Positions 50,999 through 59,557 of a stretch of 64,000 nt of DNA are shown in pieces. The position numbers were made by a program, and so were the translations under genes. Below the pieces are notes generated by a model, which saw nothing but the letters and a program-made list of their open reading frames with translations, ran no database searches and had not been told where the DNA came from. The number at the start of each line of letters is the position of its first letter. Positions within the stretch are counted from its first letter, which is position 1. The stretch is from Congregibacter variabilis (lineage in GTDB: Bacteria; Pseudomonadota; Gammaproteobacteria; Pseudomonadales; Halieaceae), in contig NZ_CP136864.1 of NCBI RefSeq assembly GCF_045689235.1, positions 1 through 64,000 of the forward strand, in the 5' to 3' direction.

Positions 50999-53602
50999 AT
51001 GAAAACCGGAGAAATCCGCGAGGCGTTTCTCGCCTATTTTGAGTCCCACGGACACCAGCGCGTTCCCAGTAGTTCTCTGGTGCCGGCGGACGATCCGACC
51101 CTGCTGTTTACCAACGCCGGGATGAACCAGTTTAAGGACGTTTTTCTCGGTGCCGAGTCTCGCTCTTATAACCGGGCGGTGAGTGCTCAGCGCTGTGTAA
51201 GAGCTGGCGGAAAGCACAATGATCTGGAAAACGTAGGATATACCGCGAGACACCATACGTTTTTTGAGATGCTCGGTAACTTCAGCTTTGGTGATTACTT
51301 TAAGAGCGAAGCTATACGCTTTGCCTGGAATTTTCTCACCGTGGAGTTGGGTCTTCCCAAAGAGCGACTCTGGGTCACGGTGCATCTTACTGACGATGAG
51401 GCCGAACGAATCTGGATAGAAGAAATTGGGTTTCCTGCCGAGCGTATTTCGCGCCTGGACGAAGACAATTTTTGGCAAATGGGAGATACCGGACCCTGTG
51501 GCCCTTGCTCGGAGGTGTTTTACGACCATGGTGAAGATGTCCCTGGCGGCCCCCCGGGAAGCCCCGATGATGACCTGGATCGTTACATTGAGATCTGGAA
51601 CCTGGTGTTCATGCAGTACAACCGTAGTGCCAATGGTGAAATGGCGCCGCTGCCCAAGCCCTCGGTGGACACTGGTATGGGGCTTGAACGTATCGCCGCC
51701 ATTCTCCAGGGCGTGCACAGCAACTATGAGATAGACCTGTTTCAGGCCTTGATTGCGTCGGCTGCGGACGTTGTGGGCGCTTCCGATCGCCAGGCCTCGT
51801 CGCTTCGCGTGATTGCCGACCATATTCGTTCCAGCGCTTTTCTCATCACTGACGGAGTGCTGCCCGGCAACGAGGGACGCTCCTACGTGCTGCGCCGTAT
51901 TATGCGCAGAGCGATTCGTCACGGTAACAAGCTGGGTGCCACAGAGTTATTCTTTCATAAACTTGTTGCCCCTCTTGCGGAGCAAATGGGCGATTTCTAC
52001 CCGGAGCTGCGCGCACAGCAGGCGCGCATCGAAGACGTTATTCGCGGTGAAGAAGAGCAGTTTGCGCGAACGCTTGAGCAGGGAATGGCCATCCTTGACG
52101 ATGCTTTGGCCGAGATGCAGGGCGATGTTATTCCCGGTGACGTGGTGTTTAAGCTTTATGACACCTACGGATTCCCGGTGGATCTAACCAACGATATCGC
52201 CCGGGAGCGCAACTTCAGCCTGGATATGCCCGGCTATGAGGCTGCGATGCAGGCTCAGCGCGAGCGCTCCAAAGAGGGCGGAGGCTTTAGTGTTGATTAC
52301 AACAGCACCCTGACGCTTGAAGGGGAGACGGTCTTTGTCGGCTACGAGCACAGCGCCGGCAGCGGACAGGTTGTCGCACTTCTGCGCGACGGCGAAAGGG
52401 TTTCTCAGCTTGCCGAAGGTGAGTCCGGGGTTGCCATTCTGGACCAAACGCCATTTTACGGAGAGTCCGGCGGCCAGGCAGGAGACACGGGTTACCTTAG
52501 CGGGGAGGGTCTCAACCTTGAGGTCACTGACACAACAAAGGCTCAGGGCCATCACCTGCACCATGTGAAGGTTCTTCAGGGCACAGTGAATGTCGGCGAT
52601 ACGCTTGATTGTCGTATCGATAACGATGTTCGTCAGAACACGCGACTCAATCACTCCGCCACTCACCTGTTGCACGCCGCCTTGCGCAATGAGTTGGGTG
52701 ATCACGTGGCCCAGAAAGGTTCATTGGTAGATGCGCAGCGTTTGCGCTTTGACTTCTCCAACCCCGAGGCAATGACTTCGCAGCAGTTGCGTGCAGTGGA
52801 AGACAGCGTCAACGCGCAGATCCGTGCTAACACTGATGTTCATACACAGCTTATGACCATGGACGAGGCGAAAAATGCCGGGGCCATGGCTTTGTTCGGT
52901 GAAAAGTACGGTGACGAGGTTCGCGTACTGAGCATGGGTGAGGATGATTTTTCTGTAGAGCTTTGCGGTGGAACACACGTTCAGCGCACCGGTGATATCG
53001 GTCTGCTGCGCATTACTTCAGAGGGCGGGCTAGCCTCTGGTATCCGCCGTATAGAAGCGGTCACCGGTGCCAAGGCGCTGGCTCAAATACGTTCTGTGGA
53101 TAACGCGCTTGCCGGAGTATGTGACGCAGTCCGGGGTACCACAGAAAACGTGGCGGAAAAGGTTGCGGCTCTGCGCACTCACAACCGCGATCTGGAAAAA
53201 GAGCTCGCACGCTTAAAGCAAAAGCTGGCCTCGTCGGCTGGAAGTGATATCACGGCGTCGGCCATTGAAGTAGACGGCATTAAAGTTCTGGCTACGGTTA
53301 TAGATGGTGCCGACCCCGGTGCGCTTCGCGGCATTATGGATCAGTGCAAGAACAAACTTGGCAGCGCAGTGATCCTGCTTGCAGCCGTTAACGATGACAA
53401 AGTCGCCTTGGTTGCTGGTGTCACCAAAGATCTCACTGAACGTGTGCGTGCGGGAGACTTGATGAAGGAGTTTGCAGGACGTCTCGGCGGTAAGGGAGGA
53501 GGGCGTCCGGATATGGCTCAGGGCGGTGGTACTGAACCTGCGTTATTGCCTGCTGCCCTGGAGGATGTTCCGGATTGGGTTGCCAAGGCTCTGAAGGCTT
53601 GA
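50999..53602 (+). CDS. alaS: Alanyl-tRNA synthetase
   Basis: Charges tRNA-Ala. The 867 residues are of normal length. The class II aminoacylation domain has FLAYFESHGHQRVPSSSLVP, LLFTNAGMNQFKDVFLG, RHHTFFEMLGNFSFGDYF and DTGMGLERIAA. The editing domain has the zinc motifs NHSATHLLHAAL and CGGTHVQRTGDIG. The C-terminal C-Ala domain includes a coiled coil (LEKELARLKQKL) and GGKGGGRPDMAQGGG. It is followed by lysC after 1 bp, and then csrA and tRNA-Ser, as in Pseudomonas. An antisense open frame opposite its 5' half is a shadow. Confidence 0.98.
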   Translation: MKTGEIREAFLAYFESHGHQRVPSSSLVPADDPTLLFTNAGMNQFKDVFLGAESRSYNRAVSAQRCVRAGGKHNDLENVGYTARHHTFFEMLGNFSFGDYFKSEAIRFAWNFLTVELGLPKERLWVTVHLTDDEAERIWIEEIGFPAERISRLDEDNFWQMGDTGPCGPCSEVFYDHGEDVPGGPPGSPDDDLDRYIEIWNLVFMQYNRSANGEMAPLPKPSVDTGMGLERIAAILQGVHSNYEIDLFQALIASAADVVGASDRQASSLRVIADHIRSSAFLITDGVLPGNEGRSYVLRRIMRRAIRHGNKLGATELFFHKLVAPLAEQMGDFYPELRAQQARIEDVIRGEEEQFARTLEQGMAILDDALAEMQGDVIPGDVVFKLYDTYGFPVDLTNDIARERNFSLDMPGYEAAMQAQRERSKEGGGFSVDYNSTLTLEGETVFVGYEHSAGSGQVVALLRDGERVSQLAEGESGVAILDQTPFYGESGGQAGDTGYLSGEGLNLEVTDTTKAQGHHLHHVKVLQGTVNVGDTLDCRIDNDVRQNTRLNHSATHLLHAALRNELGDHVAQKGSLVDAQRLRFDFSNPEAMTSQQLRAVEDSVNAQIRANTDVHTQLMTMDEAKNAGAMALFGEKYGDEVRVLSMGEDDFSVELCGGTHVQRTGDIGLLRITSEGGLASGIRRIEAVTGAKALAQIRSVDNALAGVCDAVRGTTENVAEKVAALRTHNRDLEKELARLKQKLASSAGSDITASAIEVDGIKVLATVIDGADPGALRGIMDQCKNKLGSAVILLAAVNDDKVALVAGVTKDLTERVRAGDLMKEFAGRLGGKGGGRPDMAQGGGTEPALLPAALEDVPDWVAKALKA

Positions 53603-53603
53603 C

Positions 53604-54845
53604 ATGGCGTTAATTGTCCAAAAATTTGGTGGTACATCGGTAGGTAGCGTCGAGCGCATCGAGCAGGTGGCCGACAAGGTTGCGGGTTTTCGGGATCTCG
53701 GCCATGACATCGTGGTTGTTGTCTCTGCGATGAGCGGGGAGACGAACCGCCTTATCGAACTTGCACAGCAGATTCAGGAGCAACCCCTACCTCGGGAGAT
53801 GGACGTGCTGGTGTCCACCGGCGAGCAGGTGACCACTGCACTGCTCGCAATGGCCTTACAGAAGCGTGGTAAGCCGGCCAAGAGCTACAACGGCTCCCAG
53901 GTGCGCATTCTTACTGACGATGCGCACACCAAAGCGCGTATTCGCGAGATTGACGATGCTCGGCTCCACGCCGATCTGCAGGCGGGTAATGTTGTTGTGG
54001 TGGCTGGTTTTCAGGGTGTGGACGAACAGGGCAACATCACAACTTTGGGCCGGGGCGGGTCGGACACCACGGCGGTGGCGCTTGCCGCAGCCTTAAAGGC
54101 CGACGAATGCCAGATTTATACTGACGTCGACGGTGTGTACACAACGGACCCACGGGTCGTGGATGGTGCCAAGCGTCTGGACAAAATTACCTTCGAAGAA
54201 ATGCTGGAAATGGCCAGCATGGGATCCAAGGTGCTGCAGATCCGCGCTGTTGAATTTGCCGGTAAATACAATGTGCCGCTGCGCGTTCTGCACAGCTTTC
54301 AGGAAGGGCCTGGCACCCTGATCACCTTTGAGGAGGAAGACGCCATGGAGACCCCGACAATCGCGGGAATCGCATTCAATCGCGATGAAGCAAAGCTCAC
54401 CATATTGGGTGTACCCGATATGCCCGGGGTCGCCTTCAAAATCCTTGGACCTATCGGCAATGCCAATATTGAAGTGGATGTCATTGTTCAGAACGTTGCC
54501 GAGGATAACAGCACCGACTTCACCTTTACCGTATCGCGCAGTGAGCTTGCTCGCGGAGAGGAGATTTTGAAGCGTACTGCTTCTGAGCTTGGGGCGCGCG
54601 AAGTACGCGCCGATAGTCGCATCGCTAAAATCTCTGTGGTGGGTGTGGGTATGCGCTCTCACGCGGGTGTGGCAAGTCAGATGTTTGAAGCCTTAGCGGA
54701 TGTCGGAATCAACATTCAGATGATCACAACCTCCGAAATCAAGATTTCGGTGATCATTGAAGAAAAGTTTTTGGAGCTTGCGGTGCGCGCACTGCACTCA
54801 TCCTTTGAACTGGATGCGGAACCCACAGAGGAGTCTGCTGCCTAA
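53604..54845 (+). CDS. lysC: Aspartate kinase (monofunctional, ACT-regulated)
   Basis: First step of the aspartate pathway to lysine, threonine and methionine. The 413 residues start MALIVQKFGGTSVGSVERIE with the kinase motif KFGGTS, then VVVSAMSGETNRL, STGEQVTTALLA and TLGRGGSDTTAVALAAALKA. Two ACT domains follow from about residue 265 (ILGVPDMPGVAFKILGPI and VVGVGMRSHAGVASQMFEAL), the usual feedback site for lysine/threonine in this class. It starts 1 bp after alaS, so translation is coupled to the synthetase. Confidence 0.97.
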   Translation: MALIVQKFGGTSVGSVERIEQVADKVAGFRDLGHDIVVVVSAMSGETNRLIELAQQIQEQPLPREMDVLVSTGEQVTTALLAMALQKRGKPAKSYNGSQVRILTDDAHTKARIREIDDARLHADLQAGNVVVVAGFQGVDEQGNITTLGRGGSDTTAVALAAALKADECQIYTDVDGVYTTDPRVVDGAKRLDKITFEEMLEMASMGSKVLQIRAVEFAGKYNVPLRVLHSFQEGPGTLITFEEEDAMETPTIAGIAFNRDEAKLTILGVPDMPGVAFKILGPIGNANIEVDVIVQNVAEDNSTDFTFTVSRSELARGEEILKRTASELGAREVRADSRIAKISVVGVGMRSHAGVASQMFEALADVGINIQMITTSEIKISVIIEEKFLELAVRALHSSFELDAEPTEESAA

Positions 54846-54892
54846 GGTGTTGGAGCGTCGCGTACAGCGAACGCCAGCATAGGACTTTATTC

Positions 54893-55117
54893 ATGTTAAT
54901 CCTGACGCGAAAAGAGGGTGAGTCTCTCAGGCTTGGTGACGACATTACCGTGACGGTAGTCAGTGTAAAGGGCGGAAATGTGCGTATCGGTATTGATGCG
55001 CCTCGAAACCTTGCCGTCCACCGGGAAGAGATTTACGAAAAGATCAGTGAGGGTGAGGAAAGTGCCGTGAAAGCACCCAAAACAGATGCCGATGGCGCCC
55101 ACGGCACGCAGAGCTAG
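54893..55117 (+). CDS. csrA: Carbon storage regulator CsrA/RsmA
   Basis: Global post-transcriptional regulator that binds GGA motifs in mRNA leaders. The first 50 or so residues are textbook: MLILTRKEGESLRLGDDITV, VVSVKGGNVRIGIDAP, and VHREEIYEKI, with the RNA-binding Leu4 and Arg44-type positions. The 74 residues include a longer polar tail than E. coli CsrA (61). The 47-bp leader has GGA in TTGGAGCG and in AGGACTTT just before the ATG, which would allow autorepression; that is inferred. The alaS-lysC-csrA-tRNA-Ser order matches pseudomonads. Confidence 0.97.
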   Translation: MLILTRKEGESLRLGDDITVTVVSVKGGNVRIGIDAPRNLAVHREEIYEKISEGEESAVKAPKTDADGAHGTQS

Positions 55118-55143
55118 CGGGCACTGATGCTGGGCAGCAGCCG

Positions 55144-55845
55144 ATGAGCGGCGACTATCAGGCAGTGCCGCTGCCAGATGTACCCAACCTCACTGACGAA
55201 GAGGCCCGCGTGCAGGCGTTGGCTTACCTTGATCACGTACGCAAGCGTCACTCTGTTCGAGATTTTAAAGATACGCCGGTTCCCAAAGACATTATCCAGG
55301 CCTGTGTTCGGGCTGCCGGCACAGCGCCCAGTGGCGCGAACCATCAGCCCTGGCACTTTGCCTGTGTGAGCGACCCTAATCTCAAGCGTGAGATACGCGA
55401 AGCCGCAGAGATCGAGGAAGCCGAGTTTTATGGCGGTCGCGGGGGCGATGAATGGTTAAACAATCTGAGCAAGCTCGGTACGGATCAGTTCAAGCCTTTT
55501 CTTGAGACTGCGCCTTGGCTCATTGCGATTTTTGTAGAGCGTACCGGCAAAGATGCCGAAGGTAAAAAGCGCAAAAACTACTATATGTCGGAGTCCGTCG
55601 GCATCGCTACTGGGTTTCTTCTCAATGCTCTTCACGCTGCGGGATTGGCGACTCTGACTCACACGCCGAACCCCATGAAGTTCCTCAGCGAGATTCTCCG
55701 ACGCCCAAACACCGAGAGACCCTATATGCTCATTGTGGTGGGTCATCCTGCTGATGATGCGACTGTTCCAGCGGCATCGTTGATCAAAAAGCCCCTTGAA
55801 GACATAGCGAGTTTCTTTTCGGAAGAGAATGAATCGACCGACTGA
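55144..55845 (+). CDS. Iodotyrosine deiodinase-like flavoprotein (nitroreductase fold)
   Basis: FMN enzyme of 233 residues in the nitroreductase superfamily. RKRHSVRDFKDTPVPKDII and RAAGTAPSGANHQPWHFA give the FMN site. It carries the lid residues that bind the zwitterion of halotyrosine in human iodotyrosine deiodinase: Glu92 and Tyr96 in EIEEAEFY, and Lys117 in DQFKPFLETAP, at the same spacing as human Glu157, Tyr161 and Lys182. THTPNP matches the TTTP segment near the flavin N5. A deiodinase from Haliea hongiensis has been studied, so reductive dehalogenation of halotyrosine is the likely activity. ATG at 55144; no close partner gene. Confidence 0.85.
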   Translation: MSGDYQAVPLPDVPNLTDEEARVQALAYLDHVRKRHSVRDFKDTPVPKDIIQACVRAAGTAPSGANHQPWHFACVSDPNLKREIREAAEIEEAEFYGGRGGDEWLNNLSKLGTDQFKPFLETAPWLIAIFVERTGKDAEGKKRKNYYMSESVGIATGFLLNALHAAGLATLTHTPNPMKFLSEILRRPNTERPYMLIVVGHPADDATVPAASLIKKPLEDIASFFSEENESTD

Positions 55846-55857
55846 GCGAAAACGGGT

Positions 55858-55886
55858 TTGACCCGCTAGGTGACGGTGGTATCATC
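55858..55886 (+). promoter_or_regulatory. Promoter of tRNA-Ser
   Basis: TTGGAC (55858-55863), 17 bp, TATCAT (55881-55886; five of six consensus positions), followed by a GC-rich CCCGCGCC discriminator as in stable-RNA promoters. The tRNA starts 13 bp after the -10. Confidence 0.65.
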
Positions 55887-55898
55887 CCGCGCCTTACG

Positions 55899-55989
55899 GA
55901 GAAGTGGCCGAGTGGCTGAAGGCGCGCCCCTGCTAAGGGCGTATACGTTAATAGCGTATCGAGGGTTCGAATCCCTCCTTCTCCGCCAT
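55899..55989 (+). tRNA. tRNA-Ser (anticodon GCU)
   Basis: GGAGAAG (55899-55905) pairs with CTTCTCC (55979-55985) as the acceptor stem, followed by discriminator G and an encoded CCA (55987-55989). The anticodon arm is CGCCC-CTGCTAA-GGGCG with GCT; the long variable arm is ATACG-loop-CGTAT, as class II tRNA-Ser requires; the T arm is GAGGG-TTCGAAT-CCCTC. It reads AGC/AGU serine codons and follows csrA as in pseudomonads. Confidence 0.97.
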
Positions 55990-56000
55990 CCATAAAAATG

Positions 56001-56021
56001 GCCCCATAGGGGCCTTTTTTG
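56001..56021 (+). terminator. Terminator after tRNA-Ser
   Basis: GGCCCC (56001-56006), ATA, GGGGCC (56010-56015), then six T. Strong rho-independent terminator 11 bp after the encoded CCA. Confidence 0.85.
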
Positions 56022-56063
56022 TGGATGACTGATAACGCGGATAGACGAGAACCCTAGGTTCGA

Positions 56064-56146
56064 CAAACTGCGACGAACAGGAGCAGTTTGGACGGGGTCG
56101 CTTGCGACACCGCCCCGAAGGGGTGAAAACAGCCTTCAGGCTGTTT
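56064..56146. other. Hairpin-rich non-coding segment between the two tRNA tails
   Basis: Three successive stems: CAAACTGC (56064-56071) with GCAGTTTG (56083-56090); CGGGG (56093-56097) with CCCCG (56113-56117) enclosing TCGC/GCGA; and AAACAGCC (56127-56134), loop TTCA, GGCTGTTT (56139-56146). No open frame of note. The segment could be a structured repeat or the body of a small element inserted at the tRNA 3' end. It has no counterpart elsewhere in the window. Confidence 0.5.
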
Positions 56147-56151
56147 GAATC

Positions 56152-56203
56152 AATCCCTCCTTCTCCGCCAAATAAAAAAGGTCCCGCTGAGGCCTTTTTT
56201 GTG
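56152..56203 (+). repeat. Partial copy of the tRNA-Ser 3' end and terminator
   Basis: AATCCCTCCTTCTCCGCCA (56152-56170) is an exact 19-bp copy of 55971-55989 of tRNA-Ser, including CCA. Similarity continues through an A-rich stretch into a terminator-like GGCCTTTTTTGTG (56191-56203), as after the tRNA (56013-56024). The rest of the tRNA is missing. This is either the relic of a tandem tRNA-Ser or an att-type duplication. Confidence 0.8.
56174..56200. terminator. Second terminator, also serving the SMP-30 gene
   Basis: AAAAAAGG (56174-56181) pairs with CCTTTTTT (56193-56200). The symmetric A and T runs let it end transcripts from either side, including the minus-strand SMP-30 gene whose stop is at 56241. 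Confidence 0.55.
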
Positions 56204-56240
56204 TCTGTCTGTTAAGGCACATTCTTAAGCCCCAGTGCAC

Positions 56241-57251
56241 TTAAAAACCAACGCCCTTAACATTCAAGCGAACCCTAAGCAGGTTCATGTTTGAGGTGAT
56301 GAACAGTGTTTTGCCATCTTCGCCAAACGCACAATTGGATGTGGGCTCGGTGGTGTTCAGAGAGCCTAGATGGGTGCCTTCAGGACTCAGGATCATCACG
56401 CCGTGACCGGGCCCGGCTACGTACAGATTGCCCTGCTGATCAACGGCCATGCCGTCACCCCAGGTTTCATAGAACACTTCACCCTCAGCCAAGTTGCCAT
56501 CGGCCTGGACGGGGTAGGCCATAATTACCCCGCGTTCTTTGTCTGAATCGGCGACGTAGAGCACGTGTTCGTCGGGCGAAAAGGCAATGCCATTAGGTCG
56601 AGGTAAGTCATCGATGAGCAGTGTTACCGTGCCGTCGCTTGTCAGGCGATACACGCCCTGAAAATCGAGTTCTTTTAGAGGATCTTCCATGCCCTGACCC
56701 AGTCCATAGGGAGGATCGGTGAAGTAAAGATCGCCGTTACTGTGGCGGGCGATATCGTTGGGCGAGTTGAACCGCTTTCCGTCGAATTTGTCGGCGAGAG
56801 TTTCAAACGCGGGCCTTGGCGTTTTCAGGGATCCAATCAGCCGAGCCACGCGTCTGTCTCCATGCTGAGCGAGTACCAAGCCTCCCTCGCCATCGACGAG
56901 CAATCCGTTCGATCCGGGGCCGCTGGTTGCTTGTCCGGTATAACCTGAGGGCTTTAGCCAGACAGATGATGGCGCGCCACTGCTCCAGCGATAGATTGCG
57001 TTATTGGGAATATCTGAATACAGCAGCGCATTCAGGCTCGGCACCCACACGGGCCCCTCAGTCCACTTATGACCTGTCGCCAATACCTGCAGGCGCGCAT
57101 CCTGGGGAACAATAGCGTCGAGGCTTGAGTCGAGTCGATCAATGCTGCCGATAAGCCTCAGGGGCGGAGTCGAACTCGACTCCTGGCCTGTCACGATGCT
57201 GGCAAATACTACGGAAGATGCAGCAATGACCATCGTCAGGAGTTTTCTCAT
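56241..57251 (-). CDS. SMP-30/gluconolactonase-family secreted protein
   Basis: Six-bladed beta-propeller hydrolase, probably periplasmic. The 336 residues start with a signal peptide (LLTMVIAASSVVFASIVTGQ). TEGPVWVPSLNALLYSDIPN, NGLLVDGEGGLVLAQHGDRR, FNSPNDIARHSNGDLYFTDP and PNGIAFSPDEHVLYVADSD are the family repeats, and the usual divalent metal ligands (Glu in TEGPVW, Asn in SPND, Asp in VADSD) are present. The family hydrolyses sugar lactones such as gluconolactone, or organophosphates; the real substrate is unknown. GAGAGG lies about 10 bp before the ATG. Confidence 0.9.
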   Translation of the reverse strand: MRKLLTMVIAASSVVFASIVTGQESSSTPPLRLIGSIDRLDSSLDAIVPQDARLQVLATGHKWTEGPVWVPSLNALLYSDIPNNAIYRWSSGAPSSVWLKPSGYTGQATSGPGSNGLLVDGEGGLVLAQHGDRRVARLIGSLKTPRPAFETLADKFDGKRFNSPNDIARHSNGDLYFTDPPYGLGQGMEDPLKELDFQGVYRLTSDGTVTLLIDDLPRPNGIAFSPDEHVLYVADSDKERGVIMAYPVQADGNLAEGEVFYETWGDGMAVDQQGNLYVAGPGHGVMILSPEGTHLGSLNTTEPTSNCAFGEDGKTLFITSNMNLLRVRLNVKGVGF

Positions 57252-57446
57252 CTTGCCGACCTCTCTATATCAAGAGGCAACCTTATCGTGTGACGCGACC
57301 GACAACGAGCTAATTCGCAACTATGGGCCAAATATAGCGTGAAGATGGCGATGTGCCGTGCATCCGAGACTGTGGCTATACGCCCTGCTTTACCTTAACG
57401 TGCAATAGTCTGCGACAAGCCCCAATAGATAGAGTAGGAGAGTTTT

Positions 57447-59432
57447 GTGATCACGCGTTTTAGAGAGTTGTGCTTGAAGAGAACCCAATTGGGTCGGGTT
57501 TTATTTTCTCTCGGTGCTTTGCTTGTTGCTCTTGGCTCAGCCAATGCTGCTGAGGGTGCACAAAAAGTAGAAAATTTTGTGTTGCTCGATCAAAACGGCG
57601 CAGCACATGAGCTTTATTATCAGCGTGACGCCTCAGCTATCGTACTTATTGTTCACGGTAATGGCTGTCAAATTGTCAGCTCAAATGCCGCTGCTTATAA
57701 CGCCTTAAGTGAAGAGTTTGCCGCGCAAGGCGTGCAGGTATTGATGATCAATTCGAACCTGCAAGACATGCGTGCCCAGATTCGCCGCGAAGCGGCCGAG
57801 TACGGGATCAATGTGCCGATTTTGGATGATCGAACGCAGATTGTGGGGCGAGCCCTAGGTCTGGACCGCACCGGCGAAGTGCTCGTTATCAATCCCGATA
57901 ACTGGGAAGTTGTATATCGAGGTCCGCTGGATGATCGGGTTAGCTTTGAGCGCCAAAAGAAACAAGCGTCTAAGCACTATGTGCGTGATGTACTAGAAAA
58001 GCTGGTAGACGGTGAGTCAGTGGCGTTTGAGAAAGTCAGTGCCCCTGGCTGCATCATCAACTTTGAAGAGATGCATGGAGCCCAGATCAGCTACGCCAAG
58101 ACCATCGCGCCGATGTTGAAAGACAACTGCGTTGCTTGTCATATCGAAGGTGGCATAGCGCCCTGGGCCATGTCCGAGTACACAATGGTTAAAGGCTTTG
58201 CGCCCATGATGCGCGAAGTGATACGAACTAAACGAATGCCGCCTTGGCATGCGGACCCTGAGATCGGACATTGGTCGAATGACGCCGGTTTAAGCGACGC
58301 CGAGACCAAGACTCTCATTGCCTGGATCGAAGCGGGGGCTCCTCGTGGCGAAGGCGAGGATCCATTGAAGGCGGTGGCGCCGCTGGATAATCGTTGGACA
58401 TTGGGCGAGCCGGATTTGATTCTGGATATTCCCGCCTTTGAAGTGCCGGCTACAGGAATTGTTGATTACCAATTTCCAACGGTGCCCAACCCTACTGACA
58501 AGGATGTTTGGGTGGTTGCTGCAGCCATCATTCCGGGAGACCCCAAGGCGGTGCATCATATTCTGGCGGGATCATCTGAAAAGCCAGTGATTGAAGACAG
58601 CATCGAAAGCATCTTTGAAAACTTTATCCTGACCTATGCCCCGGGCAACGAGGCGTCGCGAATGCCTCAGGGGACGGGTGTGTTTGTTCCAAAGGGAGGC
58701 GTTTATCAGTTCCAAATGCATTACACCCCTTATGGAAAAAAGAGCATTGATCGCAGCAAGATAGGCTTATATTTTTCGGACACTCCGCCGGACAATTTCT
58801 ATCGAGAGCACGTGATTTTCAACCCGCGGATTGCAATCCCCGCGGAGGCGGACCGACATGAAGAGCGGGCGTACTTTGACTTTGCCAGGGACGCTACCAT
58901 TCATGCCTTGTTCCCGCATGCACATTATCGTGGCAGGAGCTCAGAGTTTGAGCTGGAATACCCGGACGGTAGCAAGGAAGTGATTCTTTCGGTGCCTAAC
59001 TACGATTTTAACTGGCAACGAACCTATAACTTCACTGAACCCAAGAACGTTCCCGCCGGAACACGCATTGTGCACCGTACGATCTACGATAATTCAGCCA
59101 ACAATTTGGGTAATCCAGATCCCCAAGAGGTGGTGCGCTGGGGTCTTCAGTCCGAGCAAGAGATGCTCTACGGCTCAATGGGGTACAGCTGGACAGATGA
59201 AACCACCGCGCAGCCCATCCATGATCCGGTACTGGCGCAAATGTCGCAGTTAATGGGTTTCATTGACGCCGATATGGATGGCGTTGCCAGTAAAGAAGAA
59301 ATGCCTGATCGTATGCTCAAGAGCATTGGTGACAATTGGTCAAAACTCGATCGTGATGCCGATGGCGGCTTAAACATACAGGAGTTGGTCATCATGATGA
59401 AAAGCCGACAACACGCTCAATCACCGAGCTGA
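57447..59432 (+). CDS. Redoxin - cytochrome c - copper monooxygenase-like - EF-hand fusion protein
   Basis: A 661-residue exported protein with a signal peptide ending near ANAAEG. Domains in order: a redoxin/thioredoxin-like fold (about 40-195) with a single Cys74 in GNGCQIV; a c-type haem motif CVACH (228-232), possibly with a distal Met in KRMPPW; a two-part copper domain (about 320-590) with His370-His371 (AVHHIL), His425 (QMHYTPYG), His491/His493 (FPHAHYRG) and Met573 (QEMLYGS), the full ligand set of peptidylglycine-type monooxygenases; and two EF-hands (DADMDGVASKEE and DRDADGGLNIQE). GTG start with AGGAG 6 bp upstream. It is probably a periplasmic oxygenase fed electrons by its own haem; substrate unknown. 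Confidence 0.85.
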   Translation: MITRFRELCLKRTQLGRVLFSLGALLVALGSANAAEGAQKVENFVLLDQNGAAHELYYQRDASAIVLIVHGNGCQIVSSNAAAYNALSEEFAAQGVQVLMINSNLQDMRAQIRREAAEYGINVPILDDRTQIVGRALGLDRTGEVLVINPDNWEVVYRGPLDDRVSFERQKKQASKHYVRDVLEKLVDGESVAFEKVSAPGCIINFEEMHGAQISYAKTIAPMLKDNCVACHIEGGIAPWAMSEYTMVKGFAPMMREVIRTKRMPPWHADPEIGHWSNDAGLSDAETKTLIAWIEAGAPRGEGEDPLKAVAPLDNRWTLGEPDLILDIPAFEVPATGIVDYQFPTVPNPTDKDVWVVAAAIIPGDPKAVHHILAGSSEKPVIEDSIESIFENFILTYAPGNEASRMPQGTGVFVPKGGVYQFQMHYTPYGKKSIDRSKIGLYFSDTPPDNFYREHVIFNPRIAIPAEADRHEERAYFDFARDATIHALFPHAHYRGRSSEFELEYPDGSKEVILSVPNYDFNWQRTYNFTEPKNVPAGTRIVHRTIYDNSANNLGNPDPQEVVRWGLQSEQEMLYGSMGYSWTDETTAQPIHDPVLAQMSQLMGFIDADMDGVASKEEMPDRMLKSIGDNWSKLDRDADGGLNIQELVIMMKSRQHAQSPS

Positions 59433-59557
59433 CTGAGAGTCCCTGAGCGTAATGCGATGATCGTACTCAAGGGTATTATGCAACTTGTAGAGGGCCTGAG
59501 CGGCTCGGCCCGGGCCTCGTTGTCAGCTTCGAGTGCGTCTTGCAGACGATCCGCCTC

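Noticed and set aside
50951..51922. 323-codon open frame antisense to alaS
   Set aside because: It lies wholly opposite a strongly conserved synthetase domain and its product shows no family motif; typical shadow of a GC-rich gene.
55971..56203. Integrated mobile element at tRNA-Ser
   Set aside because: No integrase or cargo gene lies between the repeats, which start only 181 bp apart; kept only as a duplication.
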